This document shows, one piece after another, positions 48,971-56,873 of a stretch of 64,000 nucleotides of DNA (its first letter is position 1; each line of letters opens with the position of its first letter). The position numbers and the translations under genes are program-made. The stretch lies in assembly GCA_017457215.1 (NCBI GenBank), contig JAFTHU010000008.1, positions 1-64,000 on the forward strand. The letters run 5' to 3'. The notes under the pieces were generated by a model. That model made no database searches. It saw only the letters and a list, made by a program, of their open reading frames with translations, and had not been told where the DNA came from. This DNA is from Clostridia bacterium. Its GTDB lineage: Bacteria > Bacillota > Clostridia > Christensenellales > Borkfalkiaceae.

Positions 48971-49010
48971 TTTACAATTCCTTAACATTTTGCAAACAAT
49001 TTGTTATAAT
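48971..49010 (+). promoter_or_regulatory. Promoter of the two-component operon with PhoP-like repeats
   Basis: TTTACA (48971-48976) and TTAACA (48982-48987) form direct repeats with 11-bp period, and CAAACA (48993-48998) continues the phase. TTAACA also acts as the -35 box, followed after 17 bp by TATAAT (49005-49010). The same TTTACA-N5-TTAACA lies upstream of the ABC operon. Confidence 0.7.
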
Positions 49011-49045
49011 ATAGGTGCTACAATATAGGCATAAGGAGAAATCTT

Positions 49046-49717
49046 ATGATAAAAATATTCGTTGTGGAAGATGATGTAGATTTAAACCGTTTTGTTTCGT
49101 CAAGCCTTAAAAACGTTGGCTATGACGTTGTTTCGTGTTTTGACGGGTTGGAAGCGCTTGAAAAGATGGACGAAGAAAAATGCGATATGCTTTTAACCGA
49201 TATCATGATGCCGCGAATGAACGGATTTGAACTTGCGGAAAGCGTTCGCTCTACGGATAAAACGATGCCGATTGTTTTTATGACGGCAAAGGACGATAAG
49301 CCCTCTAAAATGCTGGGTTATAATATTGGTATTGACGAATACGTTACCAAGCCGTTTGATATAGATATCTTGCTTATGACGATTAAGGCAATTTTAAGAC
49401 GTGCGAAAATAGAAACGGAAAAAGAAGTTGCGCTTGGCAACTTTTATATGAACGCAGAAGAACGTACGGCAACGATTAACGGCGAGGAAATATCGCTTAC
49501 CGTACGCGAGTTTGATATTTTATTTAAAATGCTTTCCTATCCTAAAAAGACGTTTACGCGCTCTGCGCTTATGGCGGAATTTTGGGATTACGATTCTTCC
49601 ACTACGTCCAGAACGGTAGACGTATATATGGCGAAACTTCGCGATAAAACCTCTGCTTGCGATGGGTTTGAATTTGTTACCGTTCACGGGCTTGGCTATA
49701 AGGTGGTATTAAAATGA
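49046..49717 (+). CDS. OmpR/PhoB-family response regulator
   Basis: The 223-residue protein has a receiver domain (acidic pocket EDD at 8-10, phospho-acceptor Asp52 in LLTDIMMPRMNG, Lys in VTKPFD) and a winged-helix DNA-binding domain (~128-223; TVREFDILFKMLSY, TSRTVDVYMAKLRDK, GLGYKVVL). Such regulators bind direct repeats spaced by one helical turn, matching the repeats in its own promoter and upstream of the ABC genes. It overlaps the kinase gene by 4 bases. Confidence 0.93.
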   Translation: MIKIFVVEDDVDLNRFVSSSLKNVGYDVVSCFDGLEALEKMDEEKCDMLLTDIMMPRMNGFELAESVRSTDKTMPIVFMTAKDDKPSKMLGYNIGIDEYVTKPFDIDILLMTIKAILRRAKIETEKEVALGNFYMNAEERTATINGEEISLTVREFDILFKMLSYPKKTFTRSALMAEFWDYDSSTTSRTVDVYMAKLRDKTSACDGFEFVTVHGLGYKVVLK

Positions 49718-50772
49718 AGAAAAAGAAGGTCTCTTCTGTAGGCGTTACTTGGTCGGGAGCGATTGTATTTTTTATTCTCATAGCCGTTATTATGCAAATG
49801 GCAATACTCGTTTACGATCATATTAGAGAAAGAACGGATAACATTACGTGGATTGCAGTGCTAATCCTTATAGAAATCGTTATTCTTTCTGCTTTTTGCA
49901 CCGTGTTCGATTGGATTCGCAGAAAATTAATGATAGAAAGCCCTACCCAAAAGATTTTGAACGCAACCGAAAAAATAGCCGAAGGCGATTTTTCGACCCG
50001 TCTTAAAATCACGCACGAATACAGGAAATATAATCAATACGATTTGATTATGGAAAACTTAAATAAAATGGCGGTGGAGCTTCAAAAGAACGAAGTGTTA
50101 AAAACCGATTTTATTTCAAACGTTTCTCACGAAATTAAAACGCCGCTTGCCGTTATTCAAAATTACGCAACATTGCTTCAAGATGATACGCTGGATAGTG
50201 AAACGAGGAACAATTATGCGAAAACCTTGATTGCGGCGTCCAAGCGCATTACCGATTTGATTACGAATATCTTAAAGCTCAATAAACTTGAAAATCAAGA
50301 AATTCAAGAAAAACACGAGGCGTTTAATTTAACGGAAGCTCTTTCTGAAAGCGTGGTAGAATTTGAAACGCTAATTGAAAAGAAAAATCTTGAACTAAAC
50401 TGCGATTTTGACGACGTTAGCGTTTTCTCGTCGAAAAGTTTGCTTGAAATTGTGTGGAATAACCTGATTTCAAACGCTATTAAATTTACCCCTGATAACG
50501 GTAAAATTGAAATATTTTTAAAACGCATAGCCAAAGACGTGGAAATCACCGTAGTCGATACGGGGTGCGGTATGACGAGCGAAGTGGGCGCAAAAATCTT
50601 TGAGAAATTTTATCAGGCAGACACATCGCATTCTACACAAGGAAACGGGCTGGGGCTTGCGCTCGTGAAAAAGGTAATAGATGTTTTGGGCGGGGAAATA
50701 TCCGTTCAAAGCGAAATAAACAAAGGAAGTACGTTTACAATTTTATTAAAGGACGTTGTTTATGAAGATTGA
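49714..50772 (+). CDS. Sensor histidine kinase, short-loop (intramembrane-sensing) type
   Basis: The 352-residue kinase has two N-terminal membrane helices (~12-32 and ~41-62) joined by only about nine outside residues, then a HAMP-like linker, the phospho-acceptor His in SNVSHEIKTPLAV, and ATP-binding boxes (NNLISNAIKF, DTGCGM, GNGLGLALVKK). Kinases with such short loops usually sense the membrane or a partner membrane protein, as in antibiotic-response systems. The membrane proteins encoded downstream and the ABC operon are candidate partners. Confidence 0.92.
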   Translation: MKKKKVSSVGVTWSGAIVFFILIAVIMQMAILVYDHIRERTDNITWIAVLILIEIVILSAFCTVFDWIRRKLMIESPTQKILNATEKIAEGDFSTRLKITHEYRKYNQYDLIMENLNKMAVELQKNEVLKTDFISNVSHEIKTPLAVIQNYATLLQDDTLDSETRNNYAKTLIAASKRITDLITNILKLNKLENQEIQEKHEAFNLTEALSESVVEFETLIEKKNLELNCDFDDVSVFSSKSLLEIVWNNLISNAIKFTPDNGKIEIFLKRIAKDVEITVVDTGCGMTSEVGAKIFEKFYQADTSHSTQGNGLGLALVKKVIDVLGGEISVQSEINKGSTFTILLKDVVYED

Positions 50773-51706
50773 TTTTCGTGCGCTTTGGAAAAATATATTA
50801 AATCCGCCTACTCTGGTAAAAGTATTAACTTTTATTCTGGCGGCAATAAGCTCCGTTCTTTCGTTGGTTATGGTGGTTGTGGGCTTTAAAAACGTTGTGG
50901 TTGCCGTTGTTTGTTACGTGCTTTTTGGAATTGCAGGCGTTTCGTTTGCTTACAGCGTTTACCTTATCATTCCACTTTTCCCCAAAATGAAAAGCGGAAT
51001 AACCGAGTGGCTGGAAAAACGTGAATTCACTCGTTTACTGCTGCGTAATTTCGGGTTTAGAACGGTAATTTTTGCAATCGGCTCGTTTTTATTGAGTTTA
51101 TTGTTTGGCGGGTTCAACGCATATATGGGCATAGCCCACCGTTCGATATGGTACGGCGCTCTTGCAGCCTTTTATATATCGCTTGTTTTTCTTCGCGGGG
51201 GCGTACTCCTCTATCATAAAAAGAGAGTCGGCAAAAATAACCTTTTGCAAAACGAGGAATATATAAAAGCGAGAGTATATAGAAACAGCGGCATCATCAC
51301 TTTGGTATTAAACGTGGCGCTTTCGGTGGCAATTGCGCAAATGATTTTCTCGGACGCGCACTTCTTCTATATGGGTTGGACGATTTTTGCCTACGCCGCC
51401 TATGCTTTTTATAAAATCACAATGTCGGTTATCAGTTTTTTAAAGGCGCATAGGCAAACGGATTTGACGGTGCGGGCGATTAGAAATATCAACCTTGTGG
51501 ACGCGCTTGTTTCCATACTTGCCCTGCAAACGGCGCTCTTAACGACGTTTAGCGAAGGCGAGGCAAATATATCGTTGTTCAATACGCTTACGGGAAGCGC
51601 CGTTAGTTTGCTCTCCATAGCGATTGGGGTTTATATGATAGTATCCGCAAACAAAAAAATAAAAGAAAAACAAAAGGAAAAGATAAAGAATGAGCAATCA
51701 ATTTAA
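50762..51706 (+). CDS. Polytopic membrane protein, paralogue of the gene at 23371
   Basis: The 314-residue protein has about eight membrane segments. It is homologous by eye to the 349-residue protein at 23371-24420 over most of its length, but lacks that protein's longer tail. Start ATG 50762 has AAAGGA 8 bases upstream and overlaps the kinase end by 11 bases, so it is translationally coupled to the kinase. It may present the signal to the short-loop kinase. Confidence 0.78.
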   Translation: MKIDFRALWKNILNPPTLVKVLTFILAAISSVLSLVMVVVGFKNVVVAVVCYVLFGIAGVSFAYSVYLIIPLFPKMKSGITEWLEKREFTRLLLRNFGFRTVIFAIGSFLLSLLFGGFNAYMGIAHRSIWYGALAAFYISLVFLRGGVLLYHKKRVGKNNLLQNEEYIKARVYRNSGIITLVLNVALSVAIAQMIFSDAHFFYMGWTIFAYAAYAFYKITMSVISFLKAHRQTDLTVRAIRNINLVDALVSILALQTALLTTFSEGEANISLFNTLTGSAVSLLSIAIGVYMIVSANKKIKEKQKEKIKNEQSI

Positions 51707-52076
51707 TTTTAAATACACGGCACCTTCACAGGCAGAAAGAAAAGAAATCGACAGTATTCGCCGTCGATATGCTTCGCAAGAGAAAACGGAAACGAAAATA
51801 GAACGACTCCGCCGTTTGGATGCGTTGGTAAAAAATACAGCGATTATATGGTCGCTTTGTTTGGGTGTTTTCGGCACGCTGATTTTTGGGCTTGGACTTA
51901 CTATGATTTTAGAGTGGAATTTTCTGCTCTGGGGTGTAGTTCTTATGGTTATCGGCAGCGTACCGATGGCTATTGCTTATCCCGTATACAAATCGGTGCT
52001 CAATAAAGGAAAACAAAGATACGGGGATGAAATTTTACGGCTTTCGGAAGAACTTTTAAATGAAAACGAAAAATAA
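51690..52076 (+). CDS. Small membrane protein with two helices, unknown
   Basis: The 128-residue protein has a charged N-terminal part (~1-48, possible coiled coil with ERKEIDSIRRRYASQ), two membrane helices (~50-72 and ~77-97) and a charged end. It overlaps the preceding gene by 17 bases and is the last gene of the two-component operon. No family recognised. Confidence 0.75.
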   Translation: MSNQFNFKYTAPSQAERKEIDSIRRRYASQEKTETKIERLRRLDALVKNTAIIWSLCLGVFGTLIFGLGLTMILEWNFLLWGVVLMVIGSVPMAIAYPVYKSVLNKGKQRYGDEILRLSEELLNENEK

Positions 52077-52092
52077 ACTCGCTACGGGAATT

Positions 52093-52125
52093 AAGCGGTT
52101 GCGTAGAAAGGCGCAGCCGCTTTTA
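52093..52125 (+). terminator. Terminator of the two-component operon
   Basis: An 11-bp stem (52093-52103 with 52112-52122) followed by TTTT. The tail overlaps the first repeat of the next regulatory region. Confidence 0.82.
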
Positions 52126-52197
52126 CATTTTATTAACAAATAATTTACGTTTTGAAAACACAAACTTTGCTTTTTGTAAACATGGGTTCTATATAAT
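52122..52197 (+). promoter_or_regulatory. ABC operon control region with 11-bp-phased repeats
   Basis: TTTACA (52122-52127), TTAACA (52133-52138) and TTTACG (52144-52149) are spaced by 11 bp. A TATAAT -10 box is at 52192-52197 without a good -35 at 17 bp (TTGCTT lies 19 bp away), as expected for an activator-dependent promoter. Confidence 0.7.
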
Positions 52198-52232
52198 ATA
52201 GAAAGTAAAGTGAAACATAAGGAGCATTTTTT

Positions 52233-53135
52233 ATGAACGCTATTGAAATTAAAGGACTTTCAAAGAGTTTTCGCGGTATGTACGCCGTAAACAATTTGCA
52301 TATGACCGTTCCTGTCGGTAGTATTTACGGTTTTATTGGGGAAAACGGAAGCGGTAAATCTACGACGGAAAAACTTATTTGCGGGCACCTTGTTCCAGAT
52401 AAGGGCGAAATTAAATTATTTGGAAAAAATTATACGGACGCAGGGGTACGTGTTCGCGTTGGCGCATTGATTGAAAATGCAGGCTGTTTTCCTGGTTCAA
52501 GCGTGTATCAAAACTTAATGATGCAAGCCATTAATTTGGGACTTGAAAACAGAGAAGAAGAAATTGACCGCGTACTTAAAATCGTCCGTATGGAAGATAG
52601 TAAATTTATCAAATTTAAGGGTTGTTCGCTCGGTATGAAACAGCGTATCGGTATTGCAATGGCGCTTCTTGGAAATCCCGTTCTTCTTATCTTGGACGAG
52701 CCGATTAACGGGCTTGATACCGACGGTATGCGCATTATGAGAGAGATTCTTGTAGACATTACCCAAACGTACGGTTGTACCGTTTTAATTTCTTCGCATA
52801 TTTTGGGGGAACTGGAAAAGATTGCTACCCATTACGGCGTTATCCGTCAGGGTAGAATGATTGCGGAGCTTACGGCTAAAGATATGGAAAAACGAGCAAG
52901 AGTTTTCACTTCCTTAAAAACGGCGGATATGCAAGGCGCATTAAAAGCGTTAAAGGGAAAATACGCTAACGTTCGCTTGGAAGCAGAATATCTCCGCGTT
53001 TACGACGTGGATAAAACCGAAGAAATTGTAGAATATCTTATTCAAAAAGGTTTTGTGGTAAACGAAATCAAAAAGAACAAAATCGGCTTGGAAGAATACT
53101 ATATTGAGCTTATGAGCAAAAAGGAGAACGAATAA
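52233..53135 (+). CDS. ABC transporter ATPase, BcrA-like (cassette 1)
   Basis: The 300-residue nucleotide-binding protein has Walker A GENGSGKSTTEKL, the divergent signature CSLGMKQRIGIAMALL, Walker B LLILDEPINGLD and switch SSHILGELE. A C-terminal ~85-residue extension follows. The family includes bacitracin and lantibiotic self-protection exporters. It has a dedicated permease next to it and closely resembles the ATPase at 53992. Confidence 0.93.
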   Translation: MNAIEIKGLSKSFRGMYAVNNLHMTVPVGSIYGFIGENGSGKSTTEKLICGHLVPDKGEIKLFGKNYTDAGVRVRVGALIENAGCFPGSSVYQNLMMQAINLGLENREEEIDRVLKIVRMEDSKFIKFKGCSLGMKQRIGIAMALLGNPVLLILDEPINGLDTDGMRIMREILVDITQTYGCTVLISSHILGELEKIATHYGVIRQGRMIAELTAKDMEKRARVFTSLKTADMQGALKALKGKYANVRLEAEYLRVYDVDKTEEIVEYLIQKGFVVNEIKKNKIGLEEYYIELMSKKENE

Positions 53136-53136
53136 T

Positions 53137-53979
53137 ATGGATAACGCAAAAGGGCTTAAATTTGAATCGCCTACTTTTAAACAAAGAATAAAAGGTATGC
53201 TTGGCGTGGATTTTTACCGTTTGTTCCACACGCCATTGTTTTATATATTTCTTGCGATAGCGGCAATTATTCCTGCAATGGTTTCCGCGCTTACCATGAT
53301 GCCCGACCAAAACGGCAACACAATGGAGCCTTTATATTCTAACGTTTGGCAAATTATCGCTGCAAGCGAGCCGCTGTACGTTATCAAAGGCATTGCCGAT
53401 TACGCAAATATGAATATGGTTTTCATTTTTGGCGGGATTATGGTTTCCATTTTTATCGGGCACGATTACAAAAGCGGTTATGTAAAACAGCTTTTTACTA
53501 CGCACGCAAAAAAGGAAGATTATATGATATCCAAAACGCTTACCTGCGCTTTTGCAATGGTTTGTATGTGTGGAACGTATTTTATTGGCGGAACAATCGG
53601 GGGCTTGGTTGCAGGGTACAATGCTAGTGTGAACGTCGGCTCGTTACTCGTTTCCGTTTTTGGGAAGATGATTTTAAGCCTTGGCTGGGCAAGTCTTTTT
53701 ACCTTTCTTAACGTAATTTTCAGAAGATATTTTGGGATTTCGGTAGCCTCGTCTTTCTTTTTCGGCACGGGGATTTTGATTATCGGTGTGGCTGCCATTG
53801 TGGAAGCGCTTTCGCTTCCGACGGCGTTTTTAAATATCTTTCTTTACGGGGCATCGGTAAATGCTTGTCTTACGAGTGGTTTTGGCGCATTTATCACGTG
53901 TATTGCCGTGTCGGTGGCTTGGGCAGGTATTTATATTTTAGTCGGTTCGCACATTTTGAACAAGAGCGACGTGTATTAA
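53137..53979 (+). CDS. ABC-2 type permease (cassette 1)
   Basis: The 280-residue protein has six membrane segments in ABC-2 layout (LFYIFLAIAAIIPAMVSAL; IFGGIMVSIFIGHDYKSGY with the conserved Asp-Tyr-Lys-Ser-Gly motif after helix 2). It starts one base after the ATPase stop and forms its partner. Substrate unknown; the family exports peptides or lipid-active antibiotics. Confidence 0.9.
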   Translation: MDNAKGLKFESPTFKQRIKGMLGVDFYRLFHTPLFYIFLAIAAIIPAMVSALTMMPDQNGNTMEPLYSNVWQIIAASEPLYVIKGIADYANMNMVFIFGGIMVSIFIGHDYKSGYVKQLFTTHAKKEDYMISKTLTCAFAMVCMCGTYFIGGTIGGLVAGYNASVNVGSLLVSVFGKMILSLGWASLFTFLNVIFRRYFGISVASSFFFGTGILIIGVAAIVEALSLPTAFLNIFLYGASVNACLTSGFGAFITCIAVSVAWAGIYILVGSHILNKSDVY

Positions 53980-53991
53980 GGAGAGGCTACT

Positions 53992-54894
53992 ATGAACGCA
54001 ATAGAAATTAGAAATTTAACCAAAAATTTCGGGGTAAAACAAGCCCTGAAAGGCTTGAATATGACCGTTCCCGTTGGTAGTATTTACGGCTTTATCGGGG
54101 AAAACGGCAGCGGTAAATCCACGACGGAAAAAATTATTTGCGGGCTTATTCATCCAAACGGCGGCAGCATAAAACTTTACGGAAGAGAGTATACCGATAC
54201 GGAAGTTAGGGCAAAAATAGGGGTTTTGATTGAATCGCCGGGATGCTTTCCAAATATGACTGTTTGGAATAACTTAAAATTACAAGCGGATAATTTGAGT
54301 ATAAAAAATTCCGACGCGGAAATAAGAAAAATTTTAAAACTCGTTCGTATGGAAGGCGCGGCGGGAAATAAATATAAAAATTGTTCGCTTGGTATGAAAC
54401 AGCGTATCGGTATCGCAATGGCGCTTCTCGGCAATCCTGCGTTGCTTGTATTAGACGAGCCGATTAACGGGCTGGATGCAGACGGTATGCGTATTATGAG
54501 AGAAGTTTTGGTGGATATTGCTAAAAGCGGTGCAACCATCGTTGTTTCTTCGCATATTCTAGGTGAGCTTGAAAAAATTGCAACGCATTACGGTATCGTT
54601 CGCGGCGGCAAAATGATTGCGGAAATGACGGCAGAAGAACTTGAAAACAGTTGCCGAAAGTTCGTTTCTGTCGGGGTAGCCAAAAAAGATTGGGCGAAAA
54701 CGTTTTTGATGCGTAAATATTCTAATGTGGAAGAAGACGAACAAGGATATATCCGTGTTTACGACCAAACTTCCCCTGAAGAAATTGTTTCGTATTTGTA
54801 CGATAACTGCGTGATTGTTAACGAAATTAAAACGGATAAAATCGGATTGGAAGAATATTATATCGACCTTATGCAAGGCAAAGGAGCAAAATAA
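53992..54894 (+). CDS. ABC transporter ATPase, BcrA-like (cassette 2)
   Basis: The 300-residue protein is a close paralogue of the cassette 1 ATPase with the same length and motifs (GENGSGKSTTEKI, CSLGMKQRIGIA, LLVLDEPINGLDADGM). The two probably arose by tandem duplication of the ATPase-permease pair. It may pair with either permease. RBS AAGGAG. Confidence 0.93.
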   Translation: MNAIEIRNLTKNFGVKQALKGLNMTVPVGSIYGFIGENGSGKSTTEKIICGLIHPNGGSIKLYGREYTDTEVRAKIGVLIESPGCFPNMTVWNNLKLQADNLSIKNSDAEIRKILKLVRMEGAAGNKYKNCSLGMKQRIGIAMALLGNPALLVLDEPINGLDADGMRIMREVLVDIAKSGATIVVSSHILGELEKIATHYGIVRGGKMIAEMTAEELENSCRKFVSVGVAKKDWAKTFLMRKYSNVEEDEQGYIRVYDQTSPEEIVSYLYDNCVIVNEIKTDKIGLEEYYIDLMQGKGAK

Positions 54895-54895
54895 T

Positions 54896-55708
54896 ATGGA
54901 AAAGACGTTTGAAGCAAATGGCTTTACAAAAAGATTAAAAAGTATACTTAAAGTGGATGCGAGAAGATTGTCTATCAGTCCTTTCTTTTATATCATGGTC
55001 GGTATTTCTCTTATCGTTCCGATTTTAATTCTTGTTATGACCAAGATGATGGACGGAAAAGTTTCGGTAGACCCGCAAACGGGAAAAGAAACGGTTATGA
55101 AAGGCTTTGAATATGTTTGGCAAATACTTGGCTCTGTATCTTCTACGGCTACGGAACAAAGCGAGATGAATATGGATATTGTATCTATGTGTAATATCCA
55201 TATGATGTATTTTGCGATTGCCGTGCTTGTTTGCGTTTTTGTTTGCGAGGATTTTAGAAGCGGTTATGCGAAAAATCTTTTTACCGTTCGCGCAAAGAAA
55301 ACCGATTACGTTGTTTCTAAAACCATCATAGGTTCTATCGCGGGAATGTGTATGATTTTAGCATTCGTTCTCGGGTCTATAATCGGCGGTGGTATAACCA
55401 ATCTTTCTTTCCAAATGGTTGGTTTTAACCTTTTCAATTTAATTTGCTCTATTATTTCAAAAGTATTGCTCGTGCCTATTTTTGTTTCGATATTTTTGAC
55501 TATGAGCGTTATCGGAAAACAAAAAACGTGGCTTGCTATGTGCCTTTCCTTGGGTGTAGGGATGTTCTTATTTATGATTATTTCTATTGCAAGTCCGCTT
55601 GACGCAAATATTATGCATATATGCCTGTGTTTGGCAGGCAGCGCAGGGTTTGCCGCAGGTATGGGAGCTGTTAGCAATTTAATTTTACAAAAGACAAGTT
55701 TGGTATAA
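54896..55708 (+). CDS. ABC-2 type permease (cassette 2)
   Basis: The 270-residue protein is homologous to the cassette 1 permease (CEDFRSGYAKNLFTVRAKKTDYVVSK matches HDYKSGYVKQLFTTHAKKEDYMISK; quoted in parts, CEDFRSGYAKN and HDYKSGYVKQ). It has six membrane segments. The start ATG 54896 has AAAGGAG upstream and lies one base after the ATPase stop. A longer in-frame upstream reading is inside the ATPase gene. Confidence 0.9.
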   Translation: MEKTFEANGFTKRLKSILKVDARRLSISPFFYIMVGISLIVPILILVMTKMMDGKVSVDPQTGKETVMKGFEYVWQILGSVSSTATEQSEMNMDIVSMCNIHMMYFAIAVLVCVFVCEDFRSGYAKNLFTVRAKKTDYVVSKTIIGSIAGMCMILAFVLGSIIGGGITNLSFQMVGFNLFNLICSIISKVLLVPIFVSIFLTMSVIGKQKTWLAMCLSLGVGMFLFMIISIASPLDANIMHICLCLAGSAGFAAGMGAVSNLILQKTSLV

Positions 55709-55710
55709 GA

Positions 55711-55737
55711 AAATCGGGCGTGAAAACGTCCGATTTT
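55711..55737 (+). terminator. Terminator after the ABC operon
   Basis: A 10-bp stem (55711-55720 with 55727-55736, one G-T pair) with a T run. Confidence 0.85.
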
Positions 55738-55796
55738 TAAATGGAACAGATAAATATTGCTTCTGTGCAGTCGTCATAAGAAAAAATGCGTAAAAG

Positions 55797-55832
55797 AAAA
55801 ATAACGGGGTTTTGAAGACCCGTTATTTTTCT
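55797..55832. terminator. Second terminator, bidirectional
   Basis: A 12-bp stem (55797-55808 with 55819-55830) flanked by A and T runs. The 60 bases between the two terminators hold no credible gene. Confidence 0.82.
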
Positions 55833-55864
55833 TTCCAACAATGAAAAGAAAAATAAAAAATGTA

Positions 55865-55893
55865 TTGACATTGGACGGGAAAAAGTATATAAT
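55865..55893 (+). promoter_or_regulatory. Sigma-A promoter of the oxidoreductase-GH20 operon
   Basis: TTGACA (55865-55870), 17-bp spacer, TATAAT (55888-55893), with a leader of about 90 bases before the first gene. Confidence 0.88.
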
Positions 55894-55987
55894 TCTGTTA
55901 ATGTAGATTTTTAGTCTTGGATATTTACATGGTTCAGTATTTACGCTATACTCAATACATAAAAAATAAAAAATGAGGTAATGTTTT

Positions 55988-56860
55988 ATGAAAAAAATCG
56001 TTATTTTAGGTTGTGAAAATTCGCATGCGAATTCATTTTTAGGTTTTATCCGCGACGACAAGCGTTTTGCAGACGTGGAAGTGCTCGGCGTTTACAGCGA
56101 CGAGAAAGACGCGATGGAACGGGTAGCGAAAGAATTTAACGTGCCGACAATGGAAAATTACGATTGCGCGGTGGGCAAAGTGGACGGCGTAATCATTACC
56201 GCGCGCGATGGCGTAAACCATTATAAATATGCCGCTCCGTATATTTCTTCGGGTGTGCCTATGTTTATAGATAAACCGATTACGGTATCCGAAAGCGACG
56301 CGATTGCGATGGCGAAGGAACTCAAAGCGAGCGGCGTGCAAATCACTGGAGGTTCGTCTTGCCGTTATGAAAAAACGGTGCTTGCGTTAAAGGAAGACGC
56401 AAAAAATGAAACGGACGGAAAAACGGTAGGCGGGTTTGTGTGCTGTCCGTTGAATTCGAAAATGGGATACAGCGGATTCTATTTCTATTCGCAACATCTC
56501 GTAGAAATCGTGGGGGAAATTTTCGGACGTTATCCGAAATCCGTACAGGCGTATGTGGCGAACGAAAACGTGAGCGTAGTGTTCCGTTATGACGATTACG
56601 ATGTTAGCGGGTTGTTTGTGGAAGGCGGTTTTGCTACCTATTACGCAGTGCGTACCGCTGCGGACAAAACGACGGGTAATGCGCTTTCCATCGAGAAATA
56701 TTGTTTCTTGACGGAATGGGAAGATTTCTACGAACTGCTGCAAGGCGGAAAGAGCGAAATGTCGTACGAAGATTTTATCGCGCCCGTATTTGTGATGAAT
56801 GCAATCGAACGTTCGATGCAAAGCGGTAAAGAAGAAAAGGTAAACGATTATATAATCTAA
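55988..56860 (+). CDS. Gfo/Idh/MocA-family oxidoreductase
   Basis: The 290-residue protein has an N-terminal Rossmann fold (IVILGCENSHANSFLGFI) with NAD(P) binding and the GVPMFIDKPI segment holding the conserved lysine of sugar dehydrogenases. The C-terminal substrate domain is shorter than the usual 330-390. It likely oxidises or epimerises a sugar or sugar acid derived from the glycan handled by neighbouring enzymes. RBS is a weak GAGGT. Confidence 0.85.
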   Translation: MKKIVILGCENSHANSFLGFIRDDKRFADVEVLGVYSDEKDAMERVAKEFNVPTMENYDCAVGKVDGVIITARDGVNHYKYAAPYISSGVPMFIDKPITVSESDAIAMAKELKASGVQITGGSSCRYEKTVLALKEDAKNETDGKTVGGFVCCPLNSKMGYSGFYFYSQHLVEIVGEIFGRYPKSVQAYVANENVSVVFRYDDYDVSGLFVEGGFATYYAVRTAADKTTGNALSIEKYCFLTEWEDFYELLQGGKSEMSYEDFIAPVFVMNAIERSMQSGKEEKVNDYII

Positions 56861-56873
56861 AGGGAGCAATAGT

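Noticed and set aside
55741..55800. 12-codon open frame between two terminators
   Set aside because: Too short, no RBS, and isolated between terminators.
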